64,000 nt of DNA from Arthrobacter sp. E3 (GTDB lineage Bacteria; Actinomycetota; Actinomycetes; Actinomycetales; Micrococcaceae). Positions 25,394 through 35,427 of the stretch are shown here, piece by piece (position 1 is the first letter of the stretch; each line of letters opens with the position of its first letter). The notes below the pieces were generated by a model. It worked only from the letters and a program-made list of their open reading frames with translations, had not been told where the DNA came from and did not search any database. The stretch spans positions 96,135 to 160,134 of the forward strand of contig NZ_JAFMPX010000004.1 in the NCBI RefSeq assembly GCF_017353415.1, read 5' to 3'. A program made the translations under genes and the position numbers.

Positions 25394-28300
25394 CTACGGT
25401 GTGGCACTCGGCTCCGCGCTCGGTGCTGCTGACGGTGCCGCAGGCGTGGCCGCGGCACCCTCGGCTGCCAACGCTGCAGCGATGGCTGCCTCCAAACGCT
25501 TTTGGGCTTCCCCGTATGCGGTGAAGTCACCCTTGCTGAGTGCGGTCTGGCCGTCCTTCAAGGCAGTGCTTGCGTCATTGAGCGCCTTGCCCAGCGCCGC
25601 ATTTCCGTTGGCGGATGGAGGAGTAACCGTACCTTCCGTGGAACTTCCACCTGTGCCGGGATCCTTCTGGACGCCAGCATCACCTGCCGCTGCGCCGGAG
25701 TCACCGCCAAAGAGCTGGTCAAGGGCCTCGTTCAACGTTGCCGCATAGCCAATCTTGTCACCAAAGGCGACGAGCACGCGCTGCAAGGTGGGGTACGACG
25801 TCGAGCCCGTGGACTTCACGTAGACCGGCTGCACGTACAGCATGCCGCCACCCATGGGAAGGGTGAGCAGGTTGCCATTGATAACGTCGGACTGGCCCAG
25901 CTTAAGCACGTTCAATTGTTCTGAAACCGAGGGGTCGGACTGGAACGTGTTTTGCACCTGTCCCGGTCCCGGCACCTGCGTGGCGTCAGGCAATTGAAGG
26001 AGCTGCAACTTTCCGTAGTCAGGGCTCTTGACGCCCTTGACATTGCCGGCGTCACCATTTGCAGCCATGAAGCCATACAAAATGTTGCGGGAATCAGTGT
26101 TTTTAACTTCCTGGGGAATGAAGTCCGTAGTCAGGGAGAAAGCAGTCTTGTCCTGGCCTGGCATCTTCAAAGACAGGTAGTAGGGCGGCTGCTTGTCAAC
26201 GGCCTTGGTTGTGGGGTCGTCCGGGACGCTCCACGCCAGCGTGTTCTTAAAGAAGTTCGTCGGATCGGTCACGTGATACCGGCCCAACAGTTCACGCTGC
26301 ACCTTGAACAAGTCTTCCGGGTAGCGCACATGGGACATGACATCTGCGGACATCTCCGTGAACGGCTTCACGCTGGTGGGGAAGATCTTCTCCCATGCCT
26401 TCAAAATCGGATCCTGCGCATCCCACGCGTAGAGCTCCACCGAGCCGTCATAGGCGTCCACTGTTGCCTTGACGGAGTTGCGGATGTAGTTCACTGAAGC
26501 ATTCGGAAGCGGCCGGATGCCACCTGTGGCCGTCAGGGAGTCCGTGGTGGCTTCCTGCAGCTGCTGCTGCTGTGAATACGGATAGTAGGAACTGGTGGTG
26601 TAGCCGTCCACAATCCATTTGACCTTGCCGTCAACAATGGTGGGATAGGGATTGCCGTCCAAGGTCAGGTACGGGGCGACCTTGGCAACACGTTCGGCCG
26701 GGGTGCGGTCGTAAAGGATCTGCGACTTTTCATTCACGCCGTTGGTCAGCAGCAGATCCGAGGACTGGAACTTCAATGCATACATGACCCGGTTGAACCA
26801 GTTACCCACATTGGGGCCGGCATTGCCAGTAAACGTTGTCAGTGACTCGTCAGCTGGGTTGTCGCTGGTGGTGGTGGGGCTGTTGCCTGTAGGCCGGTCC
26901 AATTCAATGGGCGCAGTCCCCTTCGGTGCACCAACAATTGAGTACTCACTGGTTGACTGACCAAAGTAGATGCGTGGCTGGTAACTGGTATCCGTTCCCA
27001 ACACACCCTCGGAAGGCACACCAGACTGCATGAACACGGGCTTGCCGTCGGAGGTAACAGTGTTTCCGTATGCGGCAACCACGCCATAACCGTGCGTGTA
27101 GACCAGGTGCTGGTTGTACCAGCTCTGCTGGTCGGGGTCGATCCCGTTGGGATTCAACTCGCGCACAGCGATCACAGCATCCTGGACCTTGCCGTCAATG
27201 GTGTAGCGATCGACGTTCAGGGTCTTCGGGAACTTGTAATACGGGCGGTACTGTTCAAGCTGGGCAAAAGTGGATGAAATCAAGTTTGGGTCCAGCAGCC
27301 TGATGCTTGCCGCCGTGTCTGCGTCTTGGCGCAACGCACCGGGCGTCGCCGTCGTGGTGGCGTTGTAGGGCGTGACTTCCATGCCGGACAGCCCGTAGGC
27401 CTGACGTGTCATATCGATGTTCCGCGCAATGTATGGAAGCTCCACATTGCCTTCAGACGGTTTGACCTGCCATTCCTGGACAGCCCACGGGTACAAGCCA
27501 CCAGCCACAATCGCGGTGACAACCAGCATGCCGGTGCCAATCAGGGGAAGCTTCCACTTACCCAAGAAGGCAGCGACGATGAAAAGAATCGCAACTATGA
27601 TGGCGGCGGCAGCCAAGATGGCCTTGGTGGGGATCACGGCGTTGACGTCAGTGAACATGGCACCGGCGCGGTAGCCAGAGTTGTCCTGCAACGTGGCGAA
27701 GCGGCCCAACCAGAAGTTGACGCCAAGCAGCAACAAGAACACTCCGGCCAGGATGGCGATGTGAATCTGGGCTGCGCGGGAGGTGAAGATGCCGCGTTCA
27801 GTCAGTCGGATGGCACCGTAGAGGTAATGGGTCAGGACTCCGGCAATGAACGCAATCACCGTGGCGCTGATGAGCATGCCCGTTGCAAAACCCAGGAACG
27901 GCAACGTGTTGGTGTAAAAACTGACGTCCATGCCGAATTCTGGGTCAGTGGTGCCAAACGGTACTTGGTAGAGGAACAGCATGACTTTTTCCCATTGGGC
28001 CATGGCGGCCGTTCCGGCAAACAAGCCGAAGACAATGGGAACGCCCAGCATGACAACCCGGCGCACTGGTTCAAGTTGTGCCTGATACCGGTTAAGACTG
28101 TCCTCATGGGCGCTGTCCGGGGCATAGACGGGCCGGGCCTTGTACGCGGCCCGTATGGAGAAATACACCGCCAAGGCCATGATGAGGAACCCTGCAAGGA
28201 AAATCAGCAGCTTGGCAATGCGTTCTGTCCAGAACACACCGGCAAAACCGACCTGGTTGAACCAGAGCATGTCCGTGTATATTCCGGAGAAAATCACCAG

Positions 28301-28402
28301 TGCAACCACCAGCGCTGCCACCACAATAATGGTGGGCAGCAGGGCGCTGCGACGCTTGGGCCTGACGGTTTTGTTCGGCGACGGGGATGGTCGGGATGTC
28401 AC
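25394..28402 (-). CDS. UPF0182-family large membrane protein
   Basis: 1002 residues. The N-terminal third has about seven membrane helices (for example [40 protein letters not shown] and [20 protein letters not shown]). A large extracytoplasmic domain follows, with motifs such as [20 protein letters not shown] and [14 protein letters not shown]. The last 70 residues are Ala/Pro-rich and low complexity. Function is unknown; the family is broadly conserved in actinobacteria. GTG start at 28402 with GAGG six bases upstream. It is downstream of the PDZ/Lon-like protease gene on the same strand, an arrangement I recall from mycobacteria (Rv3193c/Rv3194c). Confidence 0.88.
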   Translation of the reverse strand: MTSRPSPSPNKTVRPKRRSALLPTIIVVAALVVALVIFSGIYTDMLWFNQVGFAGVFWTERIAKLLIFLAGFLIMALAVYFSIRAAYKARPVYAPDSAHEDSLNRYQAQLEPVRRVVMLGVPIVFGLFAGTAAMAQWEKVMLFLYQVPFGTTDPEFGMDVSFYTNTLPFLGFATGMLISATVIAFIAGVLTHYLYGAIRLTERGIFTSRAAQIHIAILAGVFLLLLGVNFWLGRFATLQDNSGYRAGAMFTDVNAVIPTKAILAAAAIIVAILFIVAAFLGKWKLPLIGTGMLVVTAIVAGGLYPWAVQEWQVKPSEGNVELPYIARNIDMTRQAYGLSGMEVTPYNATTTATPGALRQDADTAASIRLLDPNLISSTFAQLEQYRPYYKFPKTLNVDRYTIDGKVQDAVIAVRELNPNGIDPDQQSWYNQHLVYTHGYGVVAAYGNTVTSDGKPVFMQSGVPSEGVLGTDTSYQPRIYFGQSTSEYSIVGAPKGTAPIELDRPTGNSPTTTSDNPADESLTTFTGNAGPNVGNWFNRVMYALKFQSSDLLLTNGVNEKSQILYDRTPAERVAKVAPYLTLDGNPYPTIVDGKVKWIVDGYTTSSYYPYSQQQQLQEATTDSLTATGGIRPLPNASVNYIRNSVKATVDAYDGSVELYAWDAQDPILKAWEKIFPTSVKPFTEMSADVMSHVRYPEDLFKVQRELLGRYHVTDPTNFFKNTLAWSVPDDPTTKAVDKQPPYYLSLKMPGQDKTAFSLTTDFIPQEVKNTDSRNILYGFMAANGDAGNVKGVKSPDYGKLQLLQLPDATQVPGPGQVQNTFQSDPSVSEQLNVLKLGQSDVINGNLLTLPMGGGMLYVQPVYVKSTGSTSYPTLQRVLVAFGDKIGYAATLNEALDQLFGGDSGAAAGDAGVQKDPGTGGSSTEGTVTPPSANGNAALGKALNDASTALKDGQTALSKGDFTAYGEAQKRLEAAIAAALAAEGAAATPAAPSAAPSAEPSATP

Positions 28403-28524
28403 TCTCTACCTCTTACTCGACTGGTATTTATGAAAAATTGCCTGGTGCTCATACGTTGTGCCACGAATGGTGTGTGGCACGAGTTCCGCATGATGCACGA
28501 TCGTTACTCGTAGCTGTTCAATCG

Positions 28525-29619
28525 TTATTTACAGGTGGGCAAGGTTGAACCGTCCCCTCCGGAACCAATGAGGGAAACAGCGTTGTAGGCCTCTTGGAGT
28601 GTGTTGACTTGTATGACTTGCAGCCCTGCGGGCACATGGCCCACAACATCCGCACAGTTCGCGGCTGGAGCCAGGAAGTATTCTGCCCCTTCGCCGCGGG
28701 CCCCAACCATCTTCTGCGCAATTCCACCAATTGCGCCGACTTGGCCCTGTGGATCAATGGTTCCCGTACCGGCAAACTGCTTGCCACCGGTGAGGTCCCC
28801 CGCGGTCAGTTTGTCCATGATGCCCAAGGCAAAGATCATCCCTGCGCTGGGACCGCCAATGTTCTCAACGGAAATCTTGACATCGAAGGGGAACTTGAAC
28901 GTGTTTTGCAGGGCAATCCCTAAAAGATACTTTCCATCGCTGTTCTTCTTCGGTGTCACTGAAACTGTCATGTCCTTGCCACTGCGCCGGATTTCAAGTT
29001 CCTCCGCAGTTCCGGCTCCCTTGGCCAGCACAGTTTGGATGACGGACAGGCTTGTCACCTTCTGCCCTCCAATGGCGAGAATGACGTCGTCGGGCTTGAG
29101 AATGCCGGATGCAGCACCACCGTCCGGGATCGAGGCCACGGCCAAGTTTGACTCGAATTTAATGCTCAATGCGGTCAGGGCAGCCGCCGTGGCATTTTCC
29201 TGCGACCCTGTCATGGCCGCAGAGTTCTCGCTGTTAACGGTTTCCTGGCTGACACCCGGCGCATAAATGAGTTCAGCCGGGTACAGCGTTTGTGAGGGGG
29301 TGAGCCAGGACTTGAGCGCATCGAAGAAATTGATGTGACTCTCAGGTAATCCGCCGGTTAAGCGCACGGTGGTCAGGTCCAGGCTGCCGCTGTTGGAAGG
29401 AAAGCTCTCATGCCCAGCAACAGTAATGATGGGCTTTCCGTTGAATTCGCCAATCGTGTTGATGGCCGGGCCGGGAGATTCAATGACGTATGGAACAGGG
29501 AGGGTCATAGCCGCCACCGCGAGCACCACTGCTATGACGCCGGAGCCCACCATCAAGGAGAATCTGCGGTCGCGGACTGCCGTGGGCGGGCTCTCCGGTT
29601 CTAAAATCTCCTGGCTCAA
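28525..29619 (-). CDS. PDZ-domain Lon-like serine protease (YlbL family)
   Basis: Membrane-anchored protease of 364 residues. It has one N-terminal membrane helix (about 22-45), a PDZ domain (about 155-225, with SIPDGGAASGILKPDDVILA) and a C-terminal Lon-type S16 protease domain. The Ser-Lys dyad is visible as Ser258 in GGPSAGM and Lys303 in AQKMVGA. A TTG start at 29619 is supported by GGAAAGG about 8 bases upstream. The catalytic domain should face outside. Its coupling with UPF0182 suggests a shared envelope role, which is inference. The last residues LPTCK place a cysteine near the end. Confidence 0.88.
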   Translation of the reverse strand: MSQEILEPESPPTAVRDRRFSLMVGSGVIAVVLAVAAMTLPVPYVIESPGPAINTIGEFNGKPIITVAGHESFPSNSGSLDLTTVRLTGGLPESHINFFDALKSWLTPSQTLYPAELIYAPGVSQETVNSENSAAMTGSQENATAAALTALSIKFESNLAVASIPDGGAASGILKPDDVILAIGGQKVTSLSVIQTVLAKGAGTAEELEIRRSGKDMTVSVTPKKNSDGKYLLGIALQNTFKFPFDVKISVENIGGPSAGMIFALGIMDKLTAGDLTGGKQFAGTGTIDPQGQVGAIGGIAQKMVGARGEGAEYFLAPAANCADVVGHVPAGLQVIQVNTLQEAYNAVSLIGSGGDGSTLPTCK

Positions 29620-29874
29620 AGCGATGACCTTTCCAAGCTCTCTTGAGTCGCACCGACGCCTGCACGAACAACGGGCGCCGAACCCCTAGCCTACTGCGTC
29701 AAGTTGTGCTGTGCTTGTGCCGGTGCTGTGAGTTGGCAATGAATGACAGGCTGGAGTATGGGGCAGGTGCGAACCCTTTGCCTAGAGCGAACAGTGCCCT
29801 TGCCTAGGGCGACAACGCAACAGGACGGCGGTAACGTGAGGTTATTCAGCGTCCATGCCAACGATCGGGCCATC

Positions 29875-31299
29875 ATGTCTTCCACACCAGCCAATAACGA
29901 CGACGAAACCCCGAAGGACCCCCTTCAGGAAATGCTCGCCAACCTTTTGGGCGGGCAGGGCATGGAGGGTTTTGATCCAGCTGAGCTGGCCAAGGCCGCC
30001 GGGCTGCCCTCTGATCCCAATGCACTGGCACAAATGTTTGCCCAGGTTCAGTCCATGATGAGCGGTTCCTCGGACACCCCGGTCAACTGGGAGCTCGCCC
30101 ATGACGCTGCACGCAAGGCCGCCGCCGGGGATGATCCTTCGGTGACCCCTGCCCAGCAGCGCGAAGTCGACGAAGCATTGCGTCTGGCCGAAATGTGGCT
30201 TGACCCATACACCGACCTTGCTGCAACCTCCATCATTGGCCGTGCCTGGTCACGCGCCGAATGGGTGGAAGAAACCCTGGGCACGTGGCAGCGGTTGACC
30301 GAGCCGGTGGCCAACAGCATTGCCTTTGCCATCTCCACCGCTATGAATGAGCAGCTTCCGGCCGAGATGAAAGCCATGATGGGCGACGCCGCCAACATGA
30401 TGCAGAACATGGGCGGGGCCTTGTTCGGACTGCAGCTTGGACAGGCTGTGGGCGCCTTGGCCAAGGAAGTGCTCGGTTCCACCGACATTGGCATCCCGTT
30501 GGCCGATCTCCAGATGGCGCTGCTGCCGGCAAACGTCAAGGCATTCGGAGAGGGGCTTGAAGTCCCCGAACAGGAAATCCGCCTGTTCCTTGCCCTGCGC
30601 GAGGCCGCCCATGCCCGTTTGTTTGTCCAGGTCCCGTGGTTGCGTGGCCACCTGCTGGGCGCCATTGAATCTTACGCCCGCGGAATCCACATCGACATGT
30701 CCCGGATTGAGGACCTGGCCCATAACCTGGACCCGTCCAATCCCGAAGCAATGCAGGCGGCCTTGTCTGAGGGCGTCTTCATGCCGGCCCGCACGCCCGA
30801 TCAGGAAGCCGCGTTGTCGAAGCTGGAAACTGCCCTTGCACTCGTGGAAGGCTGGGTTGATGAGTTGACCTTCGAGGCGGCGTCAAATCTGCCCGCAGCC
30901 GCGGCTATCCGTGAAACCATCCGCCGCCGCCGTGCGACGGGTGGCCCTGCCGAGCATGCCTTTGGCTCACTTGTTGGCTTGGAACTGCGCCCCCGCAGAT
31001 TGCGCGAGGCCGCTGCCCTCTGGGCTTCACTGAAGGAACAGCGCGGGATCGTTGGACGTGACGCGATCTGGGCACATCCGGACCTGCTTCCCACCGCAGC
31101 AGATCTTGACGATGCAGCAGGCTTCAGCGCCCGCCGCAGCGCTGAAGATGCTTCCGAGGCCGACGTGGATGCAGCCCTGGCGAAGCTTCTTGACGGGGGC
31201 TTCGAAGACAACGAACCCCTGAAGCACGAGCCTCAAGAGTCCGGAGAGCCGGAGCCTGGTAAACAGGACCCCGATACGGACAACCCTGCTGACCTATGA
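29875..31299 (+). CDS. DUF2342 zinc-dependent metalloprotease-like protein
   Basis: About 474 residues. A Gly/Met-rich N-terminal part resembles a small-protein-binding region (MLANLLGGQGMEGFDPAELA). The core carries REAAHARLFVQVPWLRGHLL, matching the putative metal-binding motif of the DUF2342 family (annotated as a coenzyme F420-associated or putative hydrolase family). The C-terminal 70 residues are acidic and probably disordered. The frame opens at 29743; I chose the ATG at 29875, while a GTG at 29836 with GGACGG upstream is a real alternative. It is divergent from the Lon-like protease. Substrate unknown. Confidence 0.82.
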   Translation: MSSTPANNDDETPKDPLQEMLANLLGGQGMEGFDPAELAKAAGLPSDPNALAQMFAQVQSMMSGSSDTPVNWELAHDAARKAAAGDDPSVTPAQQREVDEALRLAEMWLDPYTDLAATSIIGRAWSRAEWVEETLGTWQRLTEPVANSIAFAISTAMNEQLPAEMKAMMGDAANMMQNMGGALFGLQLGQAVGALAKEVLGSTDIGIPLADLQMALLPANVKAFGEGLEVPEQEIRLFLALREAAHARLFVQVPWLRGHLLGAIESYARGIHIDMSRIEDLAHNLDPSNPEAMQAALSEGVFMPARTPDQEAALSKLETALALVEGWVDELTFEAASNLPAAAAIRETIRRRRATGGPAEHAFGSLVGLELRPRRLREAAALWASLKEQRGIVGRDAIWAHPDLLPTAADLDDAAGFSARRSAEDASEADVDAALAKLLDGGFEDNEPLKHEPQESGEPEPGKQDPDTDNPADL

Positions 31300-31335
31300 C
31301 CAACGGGCTGATCCTTCCGGCCGCGCGCTGAAACC

Positions 31336-32058
31336 TTAGCCTTCGAACAACGCACTTCTGGAGTCTTCGGCAGGGTCATCCGTACCGCCTTCCAGTCCAC
31401 TGATGTTCCGGGAGGCGGCAAAGGAGGCCCCCTCCAGAAACGACTTGGCCATTTCGACCTGCGGGTAGCCGGCCAGCACGGCCCAAAACGCCGGGCTGTG
31501 GTTGGCATGGATGAGGTGGGCGAGCTCGTGCAGCAGGACGTAATCCAGCACCCATTCGGGCATGCCTTGGACATGGTGTGAAATTCGAATGGTCTTGCGC
31601 GCAGGCGTGGCTGAACCCCAACGGCTGTTCTGGTTACGCACCCACCGCACGGAGACCGGGACAGCGCGTGCGCCAAGGTACGTTTTTGATAGCTTCAGGC
31701 TGCGTTGCAAGAGTACTTCGTCGCTGGACCCCATCCCGCCCCGCCCGAGTTGTGCACTTGTCCCCTGTTCAAGTTTAGCCACCATGCGCGGCACCCAATA
31801 CTGTTCATCCTCGATGCTCAACCGAGCAGGCACAGCGATGACGGCCTGCCCGGCTTCCCAGAACGCGGCAAGCCCGGTTTTTCGCCTGGCTGTGCGCCTG
31901 ACTACCACATACTCCCCGGTGCTGAGCGTGTGGTGTGAGAATGAGTCGCCCAGCGGCCCCGGCGTGTCCTTCCCGATGGGTGCGCGGCACTGCGCATCCA
32001 AGGAGTTCGGGGTCCTTGGTTTGTGTGCTGTTGATCGTGGTGCTGATGGTGCTGCCAT
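31336..32058 (-). CDS. YgjP-like (M48/SprT-type) metallopeptidase
   Basis: About 240 residues. The zinc motif HELAHLIHANHSPAFW is in the expected position about 60 residues from the C-terminus, preceded by NSRWGSATPARKTIRISHH, typical of the YgjP/DUF45 group. The cellular target of this group is unknown. The frame opens at 32109; I place the start at ATG 32058 (MAAPSAPRST), though no strong ribosome site is seen, so the first 40 residues are uncertain. It is convergent with the DUF2342 gene and divergent from the E1-like gene. Confidence 0.8.
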   Translation of the reverse strand: MAAPSAPRSTAHKPRTPNSLDAQCRAPIGKDTPGPLGDSFSHHTLSTGEYVVVRRTARRKTGLAAFWEAGQAVIAVPARLSIEDEQYWVPRMVAKLEQGTSAQLGRGGMGSSDEVLLQRSLKLSKTYLGARAVPVSVRWVRNQNSRWGSATPARKTIRISHHVQGMPEWVLDYVLLHELAHLIHANHSPAFWAVLAGYPQVEMAKSFLEGASFAASRNISGLEGGTDDPAEDSRSALFEG

Positions 32059-32224
32059 GTTTCGACGGTACAGGCATAGGACCGCCGCCGCACCCCTGCG
32101 ATATCCCACTGTGGAGAACTTCTACCTGTGGATAACGCCCAGCATGAACCCGTACAAGATGCCATGATCGTGATTGGGGGAACCGTTCGAAGAATCTGAG
32201 GCAACGAGACCGCAGGAGGCCGGC

Positions 32225-33319
32225 ATGACCACCATCAATCCAGGGTTGCGCATGGTGCGACGCGGTCCGCATGGAGTCCAGATCGGGGTGGGCGCAGGCG
32301 GCCTGATTCTCGAGGGCCTGTTGGATTCAGAAATGACATTTGTGCAGGCCCTGCGCCATGGAATCTCCGACGCCCAGGTGCTGACCCAGGCAGTTTCGCT
32401 TGGAGTAGCGGAGCTGCGGGCCCAGGAAATCTGCGCCATGCTTGCGGGTTTGCTCTTTAGCGACGCCGAACTTCGCACACAGGGCTTCAGGGCGGAGCGC
32501 CTGTTGCCCGAGCGATCAGCCCTTCTGGGCCTGCATCAGGGCCCCTGTCAAAGCCTCATGGAACGTCGCGAACACGGCGTCATCCACCTGATCGGGCTGG
32601 GGCGCACGGGTGCAGCCCTGGCCGCAGTTCTAGTCAGCGCCGGTGTGGGCACCATACTGCTCGAAGACGACTGCCCTGTCACGGCGACCGATGTGGGGCC
32701 CACTTCCTTCAACCTCAGCGACATAGGTTTGTCGCGTTCAGTGGCCGTGCGCAGGCACTTGTTGCGGATCGATCCGGGCTGCCAAGCGCACATCGTGCAC
32801 GACGGCGGGGCCGGAGGTCCCAGCGCGCAGTGCCTTGACCTTGCCGTTGTGGTGGGTCACGACGCCGTACCGGCACCGACAACAGCTCGCTTCATGTCCG
32901 CCGAGCGTCCTCACTTGCTGGTTCTGTTGCGCGAACAGGACGGCACGGTGGGCCCCTTGGTCGTGCCTGGTGTTACGGCGTGCGCCGAATGCGTTGAGCG
33001 GCACCGCAGCGTCCACGACCCCTTGTGGCTTGAAGTCTGCACCCAACTCGCCGCGATTCCCGAACCGTCAGCTGACCGTAGGCCGCGAGCGGAATCGCTG
33101 GAGAATGCCGCACTGTCCACGACACTGGCCGGAACGGCAGCGGCCCAGGTGCTGCTCTTTCTGGACGCGATCAACCAGCCCAGCTCCTGGTCCTCGGTCA
33201 TGACCTTCCACCCCGACAACGGCCGGTGGACCCAGCAGGACTTCCGCATCCATCCTGACTGTGGGTGCCAATGGCAAAATCAGCCCTTGGCCACGATCTC
33301 CAGCACGGACTCACCGTAG
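32225..33319 (+). CDS. Orphan ThiF/E1-like protein with RRE-like N-terminal domain
   Basis: About 364 residues. The N-terminal 90 residues (NPGLRMVRRGPHGVQIGVGA) resemble the winged-helix leader-binding region of thiazole/oxazole peptide cyclodehydratases. An E1-like Rossmann domain follows, with GVIHLIGLGRTGAALAAVLV and ILLEDDCPVTATDVG. Paired cysteines CAECVERH and CGCQ near the C-terminus could hold structural zinc. ATG at 32225 follows AGGAGG five bases upstream. No YcaO or precursor peptide gene is seen nearby. Its 3' end overlaps the convergent uvrD2 gene by 40 bp. Function unknown; adenylating activity is not assured. Confidence 0.75.
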   Translation: MTTINPGLRMVRRGPHGVQIGVGAGGLILEGLLDSEMTFVQALRHGISDAQVLTQAVSLGVAELRAQEICAMLAGLLFSDAELRTQGFRAERLLPERSALLGLHQGPCQSLMERREHGVIHLIGLGRTGAALAAVLVSAGVGTILLEDDCPVTATDVGPTSFNLSDIGLSRSVAVRRHLLRIDPGCQAHIVHDGGAGGPSAQCLDLAVVVGHDAVPAPTTARFMSAERPHLLVLLREQDGTVGPLVVPGVTACAECVERHRSVHDPLWLEVCTQLAAIPEPSADRRPRAESLENAALSTTLAGTAAAQVLLFLDAINQPSSWSSVMTFHPDNGRWTQQDFRIHPDCGCQWQNQPLATISSTDSP

Positions 33320-35427
33320 CGTTCAAGCTTGGACGGACCCACGCCGGGCATTGCTGCCAATGCGTCAAGGTCTTGGGGTGCCTCCTCCGCGATAGCCATC
33401 AATGTGGCATCGGTGAACACCACAAACGCCGGCACGGCGGCGGAGGTGGCTTCGGCCAGCCGCCACTCGCGCAGTTCCTCAAAAATGGCTTCGTCGTAGC
33501 CGGGCGGGCAGTCGGGACAGCGCCCCACTTTGCGTTCAGCACCGGTGTTGAGGATTTTCCCGCACACTCTGCATAACGAAGGCCCTGCAGTCTTGCGCGA
33601 CTTACGTGAGGACGCCTGACGTGGACCGGCAGGTGCCCCACCCACCGAGTTGGGACGCATCCCGTCAAGGAAACGGGAGGGTTTGCGGTTGGCGCGCCCT
33701 CCCGGCGTCCGTGCCGTGGACCAGGAAAAGTTCAGGAACTCCCGGGCTCGGGTGATCCCCACGTACAGCAGACGCCGTTCTTCATCAACAGTTTCAGCCG
33801 TGTCGGCGAAGGAGATTGGCATGAGCCCCTCGCTGAGTCCGACAAGGAACACCGCATCCCACTCCAAGCCCTTGGCCGAGTGCAACGACGCCAGTGTCAC
33901 CCCCTGGACGGTGGGTGCATGCTGAGCCGATGTCCGTTCCTGCAGTTCAGCCACAAAGTCAATCACGTTGAAGGTGTGCTCGGGCGTGCTGCGGGAAACC
34001 ACCAATTCATCTGCCAGCGCCACAATGGCTGAGAGCGACTCCCAACGTTCCCGGACGGCACCGCCGGTCTTGGGTGCCTCGGACTGGTAGCCCAAATTAC
34101 TGAGCACATCACGCACCAGCTGGCCCAGTGGCTCGTCCTCGGCGGCCCGCGAAGAGGCGCGCAACTGCAGCATGGCGTCGCGGACTTCCTTGCGTGCAAA
34201 GAAGCGTTCCCCGCCACGCAGCTGATACCCCACACCAGCGGCCGTCAGCGCCTGTTCGTAAGCTTCAGACTGGCCGTTCGTGCGGAACAGCACAGCAATC
34301 TCGCTGGCAGCCGTGCCGTGCGACATCAGGATCTTGATGCGGGCTGCAACGGCGGCGGCTTCTGCTTCATCATCGCTGCACTCAAGGAATTCCGCCGACG
34401 GCCCGTTCGGGCGCTGGGCCACCAACTCCAAGGGTGCCGACCACAATGCATCCGCGGTGAGCCCGCCGCTGCGGCGATTGCCCAGCAGCGAGTTGGCCAA
34501 TCCAACCACTTGCGGTGTGGAGCGGTAGTCACGCACCAGCTTGACCACCTGGGCGTCGGGATAGCGTTTGGGAAAGTCCAGCAGGTGCCGCGGCGTGGCG
34601 CCGGTGAAGGAGTAAATCGTCTGGCTGGCATCGCCCACCACGCAGAGCTCATCGCGCCCACCCAGCCACAAGTCGAGCATGCGCTGCTGGAGCGGGGACA
34701 CGTCCTGGTACTCGTCAACCACGAAGTGCCGGTACTGGCCCCGAACCGTGGCCGCCACGCGCGGGTCTTCCTGCAGGATGCCCACGGTGATTAGCAGGAC
34801 ATCCTCAAAGTCGATCTGGTTCCTGTCCGCTTTAACATCTTCATAGGCCTGAAAAAGCCGTCCCACAGCCACTTTGTCCAGGCCTCCGGGTTCACCACGG
34901 TCTACTGCCTTGAGCAGGTACGTCTCCGGCGTCAGCATGGAGACCTTGGCCCACTCGATTTCAGCGGCCAAATCCCGGATGGCGGCCCTATCGGTGGGCA
35001 ATCGTAAGCGTCGGGCCGCCTCGGCGATGGTCTGGGCCTTGTGGTCCAGCAGGCCCGGCAATTGACCGCCGACGGCGTGCGGCCAGAAATACTGCAGCTG
35101 CCGCAGTGCTGCGGCGTGAAAGGTGCGGGCTTGGACTGTCCCCACTCCAAGATCGCGCAGCCGCGTGCGCATTTCAGCCGCGGCCCTTGACGTGAACGTC
35201 ACGGCGAGCAGGCGGTTGGGGTTGTAAACGCCCGTATGCACTCCGTAGGCGATGCGGTGGGTGATGGCCCTGGTCTTTCCGGTGCCTGCACCGGCCAAAA
35301 CACACAGCGGCCCGTTCAAAGTGGTGGCGACTGTGCGCTGCTCCTCATCCAGCCCGGCCAGGATGCGTTGCTCCGCTGTGCGTTCATCCATGACCGGCAG
35401 CCCAGATTGATGCGGGTCAAAGCTCAC
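33280..35427 (-). CDS. uvrD2: ATP-dependent DNA helicase UvrD2
   Basis: Superfamily 1A 3'-5' helicase of 715 residues: Walker A CVLAGAGTGKTRAITHRIAY, Walker B FVVDEYQDVSPLQQRMLDLW, QTIYSFTGAT, and motif VI DEERRLLYVGITRAREF. A tetracysteine module (CRVCGKILNTGAERKVGRC, then PDC) follows. A C-terminal HRDC-like domain ends GVGPSKLERYGESVLEIVAK. This UvrD-tetracysteine-HRDC layout is the mycobacterial UvrD2 type, which needs the cysteine module for unwinding. GTG at 35427 overlaps the NudC stop (GTGA). The terminal 40 bp overlap the E1-like gene on the other strand. Confidence 0.92.
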   Translation of the reverse strand: MSFDPHQSGLPVMDERTAEQRILAGLDEEQRTVATTLNGPLCVLAGAGTGKTRAITHRIAYGVHTGVYNPNRLLAVTFTSRAAAEMRTRLRDLGVGTVQARTFHAAALRQLQYFWPHAVGGQLPGLLDHKAQTIAEAARRLRLPTDRAAIRDLAAEIEWAKVSMLTPETYLLKAVDRGEPGGLDKVAVGRLFQAYEDVKADRNQIDFEDVLLITVGILQEDPRVAATVRGQYRHFVVDEYQDVSPLQQRMLDLWLGGRDELCVVGDASQTIYSFTGATPRHLLDFPKRYPDAQVVKLVRDYRSTPQVVGLANSLLGNRRSGGLTADALWSAPLELVAQRPNGPSAEFLECSDDEAEAAAVAARIKILMSHGTAASEIAVLFRTNGQSEAYEQALTAAGVGYQLRGGERFFARKEVRDAMLQLRASSRAAEDEPLGQLVRDVLSNLGYQSEAPKTGGAVRERWESLSAIVALADELVVSRSTPEHTFNVIDFVAELQERTSAQHAPTVQGVTLASLHSAKGLEWDAVFLVGLSEGLMPISFADTAETVDEERRLLYVGITRAREFLNFSWSTARTPGGRANRKPSRFLDGMRPNSVGGAPAGPRQASSRKSRKTAGPSLCRVCGKILNTGAERKVGRCPDCPPGYDEAIFEELREWRLAEATSAAVPAFVVFTDATLMAIAEEAPQDLDALAAMPGVGPSKLERYGESVLEIVAKG

